NCBI GenBank assembly: GCA_046048295.1
Contig: JBJOGJ010000076.1
Coordinates: forward strand, 1 to 15,202
DNA length: 15,202 nucleotides
Origin: CBDCWA01 sp046048295
GTDB taxonomy: Bacteria; Pseudomonadota; Alphaproteobacteria; Rhizobiales; Hyphomicrobiaceae
Reading direction: 5' to 3'
Below are positions 6,566 through 14,372 of this stretch, piece after piece (position 1 is the stretch's first letter; each line of letters opens with the position of its first letter). Below the pieces are notes generated by a model. That model made no database searches and had not been told where the DNA came from. It was given only the letters and a program-made list of their open reading frames with translations. The position numbers and the translations under genes are program-made.

Positions 6566-7705
6566 TTATGGATTGAGCGTCGCCAGGTTCCGGTTGACGT
6601 ACGCGCACATGGCGAGACCGAGCCCCGCCGTCAGCGTGATGATCGCCGTGCCGCCGTAGGACACGAAGGGGAGCGGGATGCCGACCACAGGGATCAGCCC
6701 GGACACCATGGCGACATTGGCCGCGGCGTAGAGGAAGAGCGTCAGCGAGGCCCCGGCAACCAAGAGCCTTGCGAACTGGGTCCGGCAGCGCATGGCCATC
6801 ACGGTCAGCAGCGCAAGTATCAGCCCATAGAGTGCAAGCACCGTGATGCTGCCTGCAAAACCCCATTCCTCCGCGAAGTTCGTGAAAATGAAGTCCGTAT
6901 GCTTTTCGGGCAGGAACCCGAGTTGGCTCTGGGTCCCGTTTAGGAATCCCTTGCCCCCCACGCCGCCCGAGCCGAGGGCGATCTTCGACTGGGTGATATG
7001 ATAGCCGGCGCCCAGCGGATCCCGACCAGGGTCCAGGAAAACCGTAATGCGGTCCCGTTGGTAGTCATGCAGGCTGTTCCAGATGACCGGCAGGGCCGCT
7101 GCGCTGGCGCCGGCAAGAGCCGCGAAGTACAGGAAATGCACGCCTGCCCCCCACATCAGCCCGAGCCCCAGCAGCGTAAGCACTACTGCCGTGCCAAGGT
7201 CAGGCTGCATCGCCGTCAGGGCGGCCGGCAATCCGATCGCTACCAGCGGCAGCAGCACCAGCAGGGGACGCGATACCCGTGCCTCCCCGATTCCGTGATA
7301 ATAGCGTGCCAGCATCACGACGAGGGCGACCTTCATCACCTCGGATGGCTGGAAAGAGAATGCACCCAGCGCAAGCCATCGCTTCGCTCCCAACGCATCC
7401 GATCCCGCCAGCGGTACCGCCATCAGCAGCCCAAGCGCCAGGAAATACGCGGGATAGGCCAGCGCATACCAGACCCTGATCGGCACCAGCGCTATGACAA
7501 TCAAAGCGCCGAGCGCGATAACGAAGCGGGTGACGTGTACTTCCGCCCATGGCTTGAGCGAGCCGCCGGCTACCGAATAGAGTGCCGCTGCTCCGATCGC
7601 GGCGAGCACGCACAACAGGATGACGAGCAGCCAGTTCACGGCCAGGAACTTCTCGACAGCCGTCTCTGGCACCTGTTCCTCAGATGTCAGCCGCAAGGAC
7701 CTCAC
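6566..7705 (-). CDS. rodA: RodA, SEDS-family peptidoglycan glycosyltransferase of the elongasome
   Basis: 379 residues from GTG 7705. RodA polymerises lipid II into glycan strands together with PBP2 during lateral wall growth. About ten hydrophobic segments are visible. SEDS landmarks present are FQPSEVMKVALV, the loop PEKHTDFIF with the essential Asp at about D271, AEEWGFAGS, and the C-terminal PFVSYGGT. I chose GTG 7705 because it forms a GTGA overlap with the mrdA stop (7702-7704) and has GGAGG at five-base spacing. A start at 7750 would add 15 residues inside the mrdA coding end. It is the last gene of the mreBCD-mrdA-rodA operon, so translation is coupled to PBP2, its partner. FtsW is the alternative SEDS member, but the neighbourhood makes RodA secure. 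Confidence 0.95.
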   Translation of the reverse strand: MRSLRLTSEEQVPETAVEKFLAVNWLLVILLCVLAAIGAAALYSVAGGSLKPWAEVHVTRFVIALGALIVIALVPIRVWYALAYPAYFLALGLLMAVPLAGSDALGAKRWLALGAFSFQPSEVMKVALVVMLARYYHGIGEARVSRPLLVLLPLVAIGLPAALTAMQPDLGTAVVLTLLGLGLMWGAGVHFLYFAALAGASAAALPVIWNSLHDYQRDRITVFLDPGRDPLGAGYHITQSKIALGSGGVGGKGFLNGTQSQLGFLPEKHTDFIFTNFAEEWGFAGSITVLALYGLILALLTVMAMRCRTQFARLLVAGASLTLFLYAAANVAMVSGLIPVVGIPLPFVSYGGTAIITLTAGLGLAMCAYVNRNLATLNP

Positions 7706-9564
7706 AACGTCCTCCGTCTGGCATCCCGCGCCGCCGCTGTGGACGGCCACGCAGCCCTTCTCCCGGTGCCTTCCGCGAGAACGGCGGCCATCACATCCCG
7801 TGCCAGTGGCGCTGCCGCCTTGCCGCCGCTACCGCCGTGCTCGACGATCGTGGCCACCGCGAAGCGGGGCGCGTTCGCCGGAAAATAGGAGACGAACATC
7901 GCATGGTCCCGGAGTTCCCATGGCAGGCTGGCGTTCGACCTCCGGCTCGAAATGCTGGCCACCTGGGACGTGCCGGTCTTGCCGGCCACGAGTGGACCGC
8001 CCTCACCAAAACTTGCGCTATGTCCGGTGCCCCCACCTTCGTTCACGACCGCGATCATTGCGGCCCGCACCGCCTCGAGGTGCCGCTCGGGAATGTCGAG
8101 GCTGCGGAACGTCGTGCCGCCTCCTTCGGTTGCAGGTCGGATTATCCGTGGCACGACCAGCTTTCCGCTGGCGAGCCTCGCCGTCATTACCGCCAGCTGA
8201 AGCGGCGTCGCGAGGACATAGCCCTGGCCAATCCCCGCCATCACCGTCTCGCCGGTGTACCAGGGCTTCTGCAGGTACCCATGCTTCCACTTGGCGTCCG
8301 GCACGATGCCGCGCTTCTCGCCGGCAATCCCGGTGCCGTAGACCTGCCCGAAGCCGAGCCGCCGCGCCATGCTGGCGATGGCGTCGATGCCGATCCGGCG
8401 CGCCAGTTTGTAGTGGTAGACGTCGCAACTCTCCCGGATCGCCCGATGCAGGCTCACCGGTCCGTGCCCGCCATGGTTCCAGCAGTCGAACGTCGCGCCG
8501 CTGACCGAATAGTGACCAGGGCAGTTCAGCGTACGCCGCGGCGTGATGACCCGCTTTTCAAGGGCCGCAAGCACGGTCACCATCTTGAAGGTCGAGCCCG
8601 GCGCATAAAGCCCGCGCAGTGCCCGGTTCACCAGCGGGTGGTCGGGCGCACGCGCCAGCCGGTTCCAGGCCTTCGGGTCGAAATCCTCGACGAGTTGGTT
8701 GTTGTCGAACGTCGGGTGCGATGCGAGAGCGAGGATATCGCCGTTCGCGATGTCCAGCACCACCGCGGCGGCCACGCGTTCGCTTGCGAGCCGCCGCATC
8801 AGGCGAGCCTGCAGACCCGTATCGATCGAGAGGTGGACGTCTTTGCCGGCCACCGGCTCCCGCGCCTCGAGGCTGCGTACCATTCGGCCCAGTGCGTCGA
8901 CCTCGAACCTCTCTTCGCCCCCTTCGCCCCTGAGCGCATCGTCGAGCCCGCGCTCCACGCCGGCCCGCCCCACCCTGAGACGCGGATCACGCACGATCGC
9001 CTCGTCGCCGAGCGCGATTTCGTCTATCGCACCGACATGGCCGACGACCTGGCCGAGAATGGCGCCATGATGGTAGCGCCTCAGCCCGACAGCTTCGGGC
9101 CTGACGCCAGGCAGGTGCGGCAGCTCGAGGTTCACGCGGGCGAACTGTTCGTAGGTAAGATCGGCTGCGGCGACGATCGCAATGTTGCCCGGCTGCTTGC
9201 GGGCGCGTTCAAGGATGTGCCCTTGCACCGCCGGCCCGAGATTGAGGATATTCCCGAGCCGCGCCACCACTGCCTTCAGGTCATTCGCCAGCGCCGGTAC
9301 GATCACCACCTGCAGGGATCGCCGGTTGGTGGCCAGCGGTTCGCCATAGCGATCGAATATGCGCCCGCGCATCGGTAGGAGGGGGTGCGTTGCGATGCGG
9401 TTGCGCTCCGCGAGTGGCCGGTAGCGTCCGCCATCGATGACCTGCAGCCGGTAGAGTTGCGCGCCGATGATCCCGAGTGCGCCGACCTGCAAGCCACCCA
9501 TGAGCATGGCCCGCCGTGTGAAGCGCCCGCGCGCATTGCCCGAATCCCTGTCGCTCCTGAACAT
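7702..9564 (-). CDS. mrdA: Penicillin-binding protein 2 (elongasome transpeptidase)
   Basis: 620 residues, typical for PBP2. A short cytoplasmic N-terminus rich in Arg leads to one membrane anchor (about 20-40), then the dimerisation/pedestal domain with the conserved MRGRIFDRYGEPLA stretch (about 66-79). The transpeptidase domain carries the three catalytic motifs: STFK (S324, K327), SCD (S379-D381, the SxD form usual for PBP2) and KTGT (K529-G531). It cross-links new peptidoglycan in the periplasm and activates RodA. It starts 9 bases after the mreD stop and overlaps rodA by GTGA. The ribosome site ahead of ATG 9564 is weak (AGGC), consistent with coupling to mreD. It has no odd substitutions in the catalytic motifs. 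Confidence 0.95.
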   Translation of the reverse strand: MFRSDRDSGNARGRFTRRAMLMGGLQVGALGIIGAQLYRLQVIDGGRYRPLAERNRIATHPLLPMRGRIFDRYGEPLATNRRSLQVVIVPALANDLKAVVARLGNILNLGPAVQGHILERARKQPGNIAIVAAADLTYEQFARVNLELPHLPGVRPEAVGLRRYHHGAILGQVVGHVGAIDEIALGDEAIVRDPRLRVGRAGVERGLDDALRGEGGEERFEVDALGRMVRSLEAREPVAGKDVHLSIDTGLQARLMRRLASERVAAAVVLDIANGDILALASHPTFDNNQLVEDFDPKAWNRLARAPDHPLVNRALRGLYAPGSTFKMVTVLAALEKRVITPRRTLNCPGHYSVSGATFDCWNHGGHGPVSLHRAIRESCDVYHYKLARRIGIDAIASMARRLGFGQVYGTGIAGEKRGIVPDAKWKHGYLQKPWYTGETVMAGIGQGYVLATPLQLAVMTARLASGKLVVPRIIRPATEGGGTTFRSLDIPERHLEAVRAAMIAVVNEGGGTGHSASFGEGGPLVAGKTGTSQVASISSRRSNASLPWELRDHAMFVSYFPANAPRFAVATIVEHGGSGGKAAAPLARDVMAAVLAEGTGRRAAWPSTAAARDARRRTL

Positions 9565-9573
9565 CGCGCTTGC

Positions 9574-10077
9574 CTACGTTATTGCTGTAGCGCCGGCCAG
9601 CCGCAAAGCCGGGCCCGATGCCGGTACGATCAGAACCGCGGCCATAAGGAACACCAGGCAAGAGCCGCCGAAGCCGACCGCAACCGGCAGCCAGTCGACG
9701 AACTGCAGGTAGTAGAGCGAGGCAACGCCCCACGCGACCGGGCCCATTGCAGTCGCCGCCGCCACGTAAGACAGCGTCCTTCCTGCAAGCCCGCTTCCCG
9801 GCGTTGCGAGCATCCGTGCCACGAGTAGTCCGGTCAGGTAGATGAGGCACCAGTAGCCGAGTGGCCCGGACTTGAGGATGTCGGTGCCGATGCCGATCAG
9901 GAATACGAAAATCACGGGCATGCTCGCCGGCCGCGCCGTCGCGAAAGCGTGAACGAGCGCATAACTGATCATCGGCAGCAGGAAATGATAGGTCGGCTCG
10001 ACCTCCCAGGGCAGCGCTGCGATGAGGGCCACGACCGCTACCGCCGACATTGGGATGATTGCTCGCAATAGCTCCAT
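9574..10077 (-). CDS. mreD: Rod shape-determining membrane protein MreD
   Basis: 167 residues, mostly hydrophobic with about five membrane segments, the usual size and composition for MreD. It shows the conserved FLIGIGTDILKSGPLG loop (about 79-94). MreD is an inner-membrane part of the elongasome that works with MreC. Identity depends partly on position between mreC and mrdA. The start is either ATG 10077 or GTG 10089, which lies 5 bases after the mreC stop. I favour the ATG because GGGGA sits almost against the GTG, whereas GCAGG stands ahead of the ATG. Confidence 0.9.
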   Translation of the reverse strand: MELLRAIIPMSAVAVVALIAALPWEVEPTYHFLLPMISYALVHAFATARPASMPVIFVFLIGIGTDILKSGPLGYWCLIYLTGLLVARMLATPGSGLAGRTLSYVAAATAMGPVAWGVASLYYLQFVDWLPVAVGFGGSCLVFLMAAVLIVPASGPALRLAGATAIT

Positions 10078-10094
10078 GTGCCTGCCCACTTCCC

Positions 10095-11039
10095 CTAGCG
10101 CCGCGCGCCTGGCTGACGCATGCCGTTCGCCCGCGACGTGATCAACCGGTCCTTGTCCGTCGCAGTTTCCGCATTTTCGAGCCTCCTCGCCGGGTTGTCG
10201 TGGAACAGCACGCTGAGGTACTGCATGTCTCCGAGGTGGGCGTCGAGCCTGATCCCGATACGCCCCTTGGTCGTCACGACCGTCCCTAGTCGCATGCCGC
10301 CCGGCAAGCCCCCACCGGCCCCGGATGTCGTCACGACCTGGCCGCTTTCGATCTTCGCATCCGTCGGCACGAACGCCAGCGTCGGCTCCTTCGTGTTGGT
10401 GCCGACCATGATGGCCCCGACGCGCGCCGGACCGACCGAAACAGGGATACGGCTGGTGAAATCCGTCAGTAGCAGCACGCGCGCCACGTCATTGCCGGTG
10501 GCAATGACCCTTCCGACCGGCCCGTAGGCGTTGATGACCGGCTGGCCCACTTTGAGGCCGTGATGGGTACCCGCATCGACGAGCACGGAATGCGCGAACG
10601 GGCCCGTCGCCTGCGCGATGGTGCGTACCGTGACGTATAGCAGCGACTGCTGGCTGACGACGCGTGCATGGATCGAGACCTCGGCAAGCCGCTCCTCGAG
10701 TACCCGCGCCTTCCACTGCCACTGCCTGAGCTGCGCATTCTCTGCCTTCAGCCGTTCGATCTCGTCGATCCTGCTGAGGCCGGCAGAGATCTGTTTCTTT
10801 GCCAGGATCAGCGGCTCGAATGGAACGATCGCCGTACGCATCACCGGTGCCACGAGGCCCTCCACCTCCGTGCGCATCGTCGCGATGGTGCTGTGCCCGA
10901 TCCGGCTGAGGACCAGCAGGGCGATGGAAAGCAGCATCAGGAGTGGCAGGACGACGGTCACGCGGCGACGCGCCGGCGGCTCGGGAGAGCCGGAGCGCGG
11001 GATGCGGCGCTGGAACTGGTCAGGTCCGATTCTACGCAT
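10095..11039 (-). CDS. mreC: Rod shape-determining protein MreC
   Basis: 314 residues. A basic N-terminus (1-27) is followed by one membrane segment (about 28-47), then a coiled coil including RLKAENAQLRQWQWKARVL (about 96-114), and the beta-rich periplasmic domain with the family stretch GLKVGQPVINAYGPVGRV. The tail after about residue 280 is polar and lacks clear structure. MreC links the cytoplasmic MreB filament to PBP2 and RodA. The ribosome site is weak (GTGGA). The 59-base gap to mreB holds a small hairpin (tcggc/gccga, 11070-11082) that could tune the ratio of MreB to the downstream proteins; this is only a suggestion. Confidence 0.94.
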   Translation of the reverse strand: MRRIGPDQFQRRIPRSGSPEPPARRRVTVVLPLLMLLSIALLVLSRIGHSTIATMRTEVEGLVAPVMRTAIVPFEPLILAKKQISAGLSRIDEIERLKAENAQLRQWQWKARVLEERLAEVSIHARVVSQQSLLYVTVRTIAQATGPFAHSVLVDAGTHHGLKVGQPVINAYGPVGRVIATGNDVARVLLLTDFTSRIPVSVGPARVGAIMVGTNTKEPTLAFVPTDAKIESGQVVTTSGAGGGLPGGMRLGTVVTTKGRIGIRLDAHLGDMQYLSVLFHDNPARRLENAETATDKDRLITSRANGMRQPGARR

Positions 11040-11098
11040 GATCCACAGATGTCCGATCCATCGTCTCTCTCGGCGCAGCCGAAATAAGCGACCGGCTG

Positions 11099-12136
11099 CT
11101 AGGGCTCGATAAGCAGGTGCCGGCGTGCCTTGAACGACTCGAGCAAAGCCGCCGTTCCATTCACGACACAGTGCATTGGCTGTTCCGGCACATGGAATTT
11201 CACGCCGACGCGCCGCTCCAGTTCCTTGTCGAGATCGCGCAGCTTCGCGCCACCGCCGCTAAGCAGTATTCCACGCTCGCAGATATCGCCCGACACGTCG
11301 GGGGGCAGGTCCTCGAGCGAACGCTGTATGAACTCCGCAATGTTCTCGATCGGCAGCTCGAGTGCCTCCGCGATGTCGTGTCGCGCCAGCACGATGCTCT
11401 TCGGTCGACCCTCCCTCAGGTCGCGGCCCTTGATGTGGATTTCCGTACCGTCCGGCGCCGGCTCGAGAGATGCGGTGCCGGCTTCCATTTTGATGCGCTC
11501 CGCGTTCATCTCGCCGATCAGCAGTGCATGGTGGCGCCGTACGTAGCGGATGATCGCTTCGTCCATGGCGTTGCCGGCGCACTTGAGTGACCTTGCCTGG
11601 ACCACGTCGCCGAGCGAGAGCACGGCGATGTCCGTCGTCCCGCCGCCGATGTCCACCACCATCGAGCCTGTCGGGTCGTCGACCGGCAAGCCAGCGCCGA
11701 GTGACGCTGCGACGGGTTCCTCGATCAGGTAGACCTTGCGCGCACCGGCCGAGAGAGCAGTCTCGTAGACAGCGCGCCGCTCCACGGGCGTTGCCCCGGC
11801 AGGCACGCAGATGAGGATGCGCGGGCGCCGGAAACCCAGCATGTTCTTCGTGCGCTTGATGAATTGGCGAAGCATCTCTTCCGTGGCGACGAAGTCGGCG
11901 ATGACTCCGTCGCGCAGCGGTCTGATCGTCTCGATGCTTTCGGGTGTCCGCCCGACCATCTCCTTGGCCCGCGTCCCGACCGCCAGCACCTCGCGGGTGC
12001 CGCCGCGGGTCTGGATTGCGACCACCGAGGGTTCATCGATGACGACCCCCTTGCCCTTGACATAAACAAGGGTATTGGCGGTTCCGAGGTCGATCGCGAT
12101 GTCGTCGGAAAAGACGCTGGACATGCCGTTGAGCAT
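11099..12136 (-). CDS. mreB: Rod shape-determining protein MreB (bacterial actin)
   Basis: 345 residues from ATG 12136, the standard MreB length. The actin-fold ATP-binding motifs are present: phosphate-1 DLGTANT (16-22), phosphate-2 DIGGGTTD (162-169) and the adenosine loop SGGGA (293-297). MreB filaments below the inner membrane orient the wall-building machine. The start was chosen by length and by AAGGGA about ten bases upstream. An in-frame start at 12220 would add 28 residues of non-homologous sequence, and ATGs at 12157 and 12124 are less likely. A separate promoter may lie at 12312-12339, so it can be expressed apart from leuA. First gene of the five-gene elongasome operon. Confidence 0.96.
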   Translation of the reverse strand: MLNGMSSVFSDDIAIDLGTANTLVYVKGKGVVIDEPSVVAIQTRGGTREVLAVGTRAKEMVGRTPESIETIRPLRDGVIADFVATEEMLRQFIKRTKNMLGFRRPRILICVPAGATPVERRAVYETALSAGARKVYLIEEPVAASLGAGLPVDDPTGSMVVDIGGGTTDIAVLSLGDVVQARSLKCAGNAMDEAIIRYVRRHHALLIGEMNAERIKMEAGTASLEPAPDGTEIHIKGRDLREGRPKSIVLARHDIAEALELPIENIAEFIQRSLEDLPPDVSGDICERGILLSGGGAKLRDLDKELERRVGVKFHVPEQPMHCVVNGTAALLESFKARRHLLIEP

Positions 12137-12311
12137 GAAAGGAATTTCCCTTGCCATTGCGCGTACCAACCCTGAGCCCGTTTGCCGCCGCCCCTGCCTG
12201 AGGCAATGGCGGTCATGCAATGGTCGTGCCGAAGCAATCGGCGGTACTGGGCCTCGTGCGCCTGCCGACCGCGGACGCCTTTTCCTGCGGTCAATTCAAC
12301 GCGATCGTTAG

Positions 12312-12339
12312 ATAATACCGCAACAGGACGGCCAGACAA
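12312..12339 (-). promoter_or_regulatory. Candidate promoter of the mre operon
   Basis: On the minus strand TTGTCT (12334-12339, four of six to TTGACA) and TATTAT (12312-12317, five of six to TATAAT) are 16 bases apart. It lies in the leuA-mreB gap and would give a leader of roughly 170 bases before mreB. Confidence 0.4.
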
Positions 12340-12388
12340 AGCGTCGCCAAGGCGGGTGCGGCCATTGCGCTCCATGTGCGGCAGGGCA

Positions 12389-12413
12389 GCGGCGCAATTG
12401 ATTTCGGCGCCGC
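12389..12413 (-). terminator. Hairpin after leuA, possible terminator
   Basis: Perfect 7-bp inverted repeat, gcggcgc (12389-12395) and gcgccgc (12407-12413), with an 11-base loop, about 22 bases downstream of the leuA stop and upstream of the candidate mre promoter. Position and GC-rich stem fit a terminator separating leuA from mreB; a T-run is absent. Confidence 0.35.
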
Positions 12414-12434
12414 GGTCCCCGTGTATGCGCGGTC

Positions 12435-14036
12435 TCAGATCCCTCTCAGCCGCTCGCCTTGCTGGGCCGCCTGGGCATTGGGCCCCCTGCTGCGTTTGAG
12501 CAGCAACTTGTTGAGGGCCCCGACATAGGCCTTCGCCGAAGCTGCGAGCGTATCCGGATCGGCCGCCCTGGACGTCACCGACCGCCCGTCCTCTTGCAGC
12601 CGGACGGAGACCTCGGCCTGGGCGTCGGTCCCCTCGGTCACGGCATGCACCTGATAGAGTTCCAGAACGGCATGGTGAGGCACCAGCGCCTGTATCGCGT
12701 TGAACGTCGCGTCGACAGGCCCGTTGCCCCCGGACTGTACGGTTTTGTGCTGGCCGTCGATATCAAGCGTCAGCGTTGCCGACTGCGGTCCGGCAGTGCC
12801 GGCGATAACGGTCAGCGATACAACCTTGATGCGGTCGGTCGCCGTCGCGATCCGCTCGTCAACCAGGGCCTCGATGTCTTCGTCGTAGATGACTTTCTTC
12901 CGGTCCGCGAGCGCCTTGAACCGGTTGAAGGCATCCTCGAACGCATTCTCGCCGAGATCATAACCGAGTTCCGTCAGCTTGCTGCGGAACGCGTTGCGCC
13001 CGGAATGTTTGCCCATGACCAGTGAAGTCTTGGTCACTCCGACCGATTCCGGTGTCATAATCTCGTAGGTCTGGGTGTGCTTGAGCATCCCATCCTGGTG
13101 GATTCCGCTCTCGTGCGCGAAGGCATTTCGTCCGACGATCGCCTTGTTGTACTGCACCGGGAACGACGTTGCCGCCGATACGAGCTTGGAGGCCCGCGTC
13201 AGCATGGTCGCGTCTACGCCCGTCTCGAACGGCAGCACGTCGGCGCGCGTACGCATCGCCATCACCACCTCTTCGAGCGCCGCGTTGCCGGCTCTTTCGC
13301 CGATACCGTTGACGGTGCATTCGATCTGGCGCGCCCCGGCCCTGACGCCGGCCAGCGAATTGGCCACCGCCAGCCCGAGGTCGTCATGGCAATGTACAGA
13401 GAAGATGGCCTTGTCGGCATTTGGCACGCGTTCGCGCAGCATGGAGATAAGCGCGAAATATTCCTCCGGCACCGTATAGCCGACTGTATCCGGGATGTTG
13501 ATGGTCCCGGCACCAGCCTTGATGGCGGCTTCGACGCATCGGCAAAGAAAGTCGTGCTCCGTCCGGGTGCCGTCTTCCGCCGACCACTCCACGTCGTCGG
13601 TGTACTGCCGCGCCCGGCCGACGGAGGCCGTGACCAGTTCCAGCACCTCTTCCGGTGTCTTTTGCAGTTTCCACTTCATGTGGATCGGCGAGGTGGAGAT
13701 GAACGTGTGGATGCGCTTGCGCCTTGCAGCCTTGAGTGCTTCCCCGCAGCGGTCGATGTCCTTGAAGGCGGCGCGTGCCAGGCCGGCGATCGTGGCGTTC
13801 TTGGCCTGCGCCGCGATCTGCGACACTGCGTCGAAGTCGCCCTCTGAGGCAATTGGGAAGCCTGCCTCGATGATGTCGACGCCCATCTCGTCCAGCAGCT
13901 CGGCGACCTCGAGCTTCTCTTCGAGCGTCATGGTTGCGCCCGGCGACTGTTCGCCATCGCGCAGCGTCGTGTCGAAAATGAAAACCTTGTCCTTGCCGCC
14001 TGCCTTGGCGCTGGGGCTATCGGGTGTCGATGTCAT
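12435..14036 (-). CDS. leuA: 2-isopropylmalate synthase
   Basis: 533 residues, normal for the long bacterial form. It condenses acetyl-CoA with 2-oxoisovalerate, the first committed step to leucine. The catalytic barrel shows FDTTLRDGEQSPGAT (21-34, R26 and metal ligand D27), HCHDDLG (H215, H217) and VNGIGERAGN (N251), the expected divalent-metal set. The C-terminal part (about 395-520, with GGNGPVDATFNAIQAL) is the leucine-binding regulatory domain, so feedback inhibition is expected. The start ATG 14036 has AGGA at seven-base spacing; the open frame running to 14117 has no family-like residues. A leader ORF with a Leu-codon run and a perfect inverted repeat lie upstream and suggest attenuation. 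Not in an operon with leuB/C/D here, as is common in Alphaproteobacteria. Confidence 0.96.
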   Translation of the reverse strand: MTSTPDSPSAKAGGKDKVFIFDTTLRDGEQSPGATMTLEEKLEVAELLDEMGVDIIEAGFPIASEGDFDAVSQIAAQAKNATIAGLARAAFKDIDRCGEALKAARRKRIHTFISTSPIHMKWKLQKTPEEVLELVTASVGRARQYTDDVEWSAEDGTRTEHDFLCRCVEAAIKAGAGTINIPDTVGYTVPEEYFALISMLRERVPNADKAIFSVHCHDDLGLAVANSLAGVRAGARQIECTVNGIGERAGNAALEEVVMAMRTRADVLPFETGVDATMLTRASKLVSAATSFPVQYNKAIVGRNAFAHESGIHQDGMLKHTQTYEIMTPESVGVTKTSLVMGKHSGRNAFRSKLTELGYDLGENAFEDAFNRFKALADRKKVIYDEDIEALVDERIATATDRIKVVSLTVIAGTAGPQSATLTLDIDGQHKTVQSGGNGPVDATFNAIQALVPHHAVLELYQVHAVTEGTDAQAEVSVRLQEDGRSVTSRAADPDTLAASAKAYVGALNKLLLKRSRGPNAQAAQQGERLRGI

Positions 14037-14076
14037 CGTCTGTTCCTGCTTTCGGATTGCATCTTTGGACCACACG

Positions 14077-14097
14077 GGCGGTACACGATCAACCGCC
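14077..14097 (-). promoter_or_regulatory. Second small hairpin in the leuA leader
   Basis: ggcggt (14077-14082) and accgcc (14092-14097) form a 6-bp perfect stem with a 9-base loop, about 40 bases ahead of the leuA start. It could be part of the attenuator fold; alone the evidence is slight. Confidence 0.25.
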
Positions 14098-14123
14098 GCC
14101 CTTCCGGGTGGTTGCATCTCGAT

Positions 14124-14172
14124 CCCCTGAGCCTGCCCCGCCGCACTGGACCGGGCCGTTCGGGCTCAGGGG
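14124..14172 (-). promoter_or_regulatory. Perfect 10-bp inverted repeat, candidate leucine attenuator stem
   Basis: Arms cccctgagcc (14124-14133) and ggctcagggg (14163-14172) match without mismatch. In the leuA transcript the first arm begins 5 bases after the last codon of a four-Leu run and contains the leader stop codon. A ribosome held at the Leu codons would cover this arm and block the stem, whereas a ribosome that finishes and leaves would free it. That is the logic of attenuation. No T-run follows the stem, so whether it terminates transcription, needs Rho or is the competing structure is open. Confidence 0.6.
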
Positions 14173-14264
14173 CTGGTAAGCAGGAGGAGGGTGCACAAAG
14201 GCATCCGCGCCGGGCTGAAGGCCCTGCTGGCTTGAAAGCTCGTCGATGTGCGATGCCACGCCAT
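14166..14264 (-). CDS. Putative leucine leader peptide of leuA
   Basis: 32-codon ORF on the minus strand, too short for normal gene calling, ending in PLCTLLLLTSP-stop. The codons for the run are CTC CTC CTG CTT (14178-14189), with another Leu (TTG) three residues earlier. It lies between a good promoter (14301-14330) and leuA, and its stop codon is built into the arm of a perfect inverted repeat. Leader peptides with runs of the regulated amino acid are known upstream of leuA in several proteobacteria. The ribosome site ahead of ATG 14264 is poor (GAGAAA at long spacing); an inner ATG at 14204 would give a 12-residue peptide that keeps the Leu run but also lacks a clear site. Role inferred from layout. 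Confidence 0.6.
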   Translation of the reverse strand: MAWHRTSTSFQASRAFSPARMPLCTLLLLTSP

Positions 14265-14300
14265 GCGCGTACGATTTCTCAGCTTTGCGACTAAGCTTAG

Positions 14301-14330
14301 AATATACTCGAAAAAGCCCCCTGGATTCAA
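14301..14330 (-). promoter_or_regulatory. Candidate sigma-70 promoter of leuA
   Basis: On the minus strand TTGAAT (14325-14330) and TATATT (14301-14306) are 18 bases apart, each close to consensus. It lies just after the PhzF-family gene and about 37 bases ahead of the leader ORF. Transcription would start near 14294, inside the palindrome ctaagcttag (14291-14300), giving a leuA leader of about 258 bases. Confidence 0.6.
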
Positions 14331-14372
14331 GTGGCGGTTGCTGCCGGACGCGCGAAAAGCCCGATGGCCGCT

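Noticed and set aside
7684..9378. Plus-strand ORF of 564 residues
   Set aside because: Lies antisense to mrdA, which has all PBP2 motifs. Long opposite frames are expected in GC-rich coding DNA.
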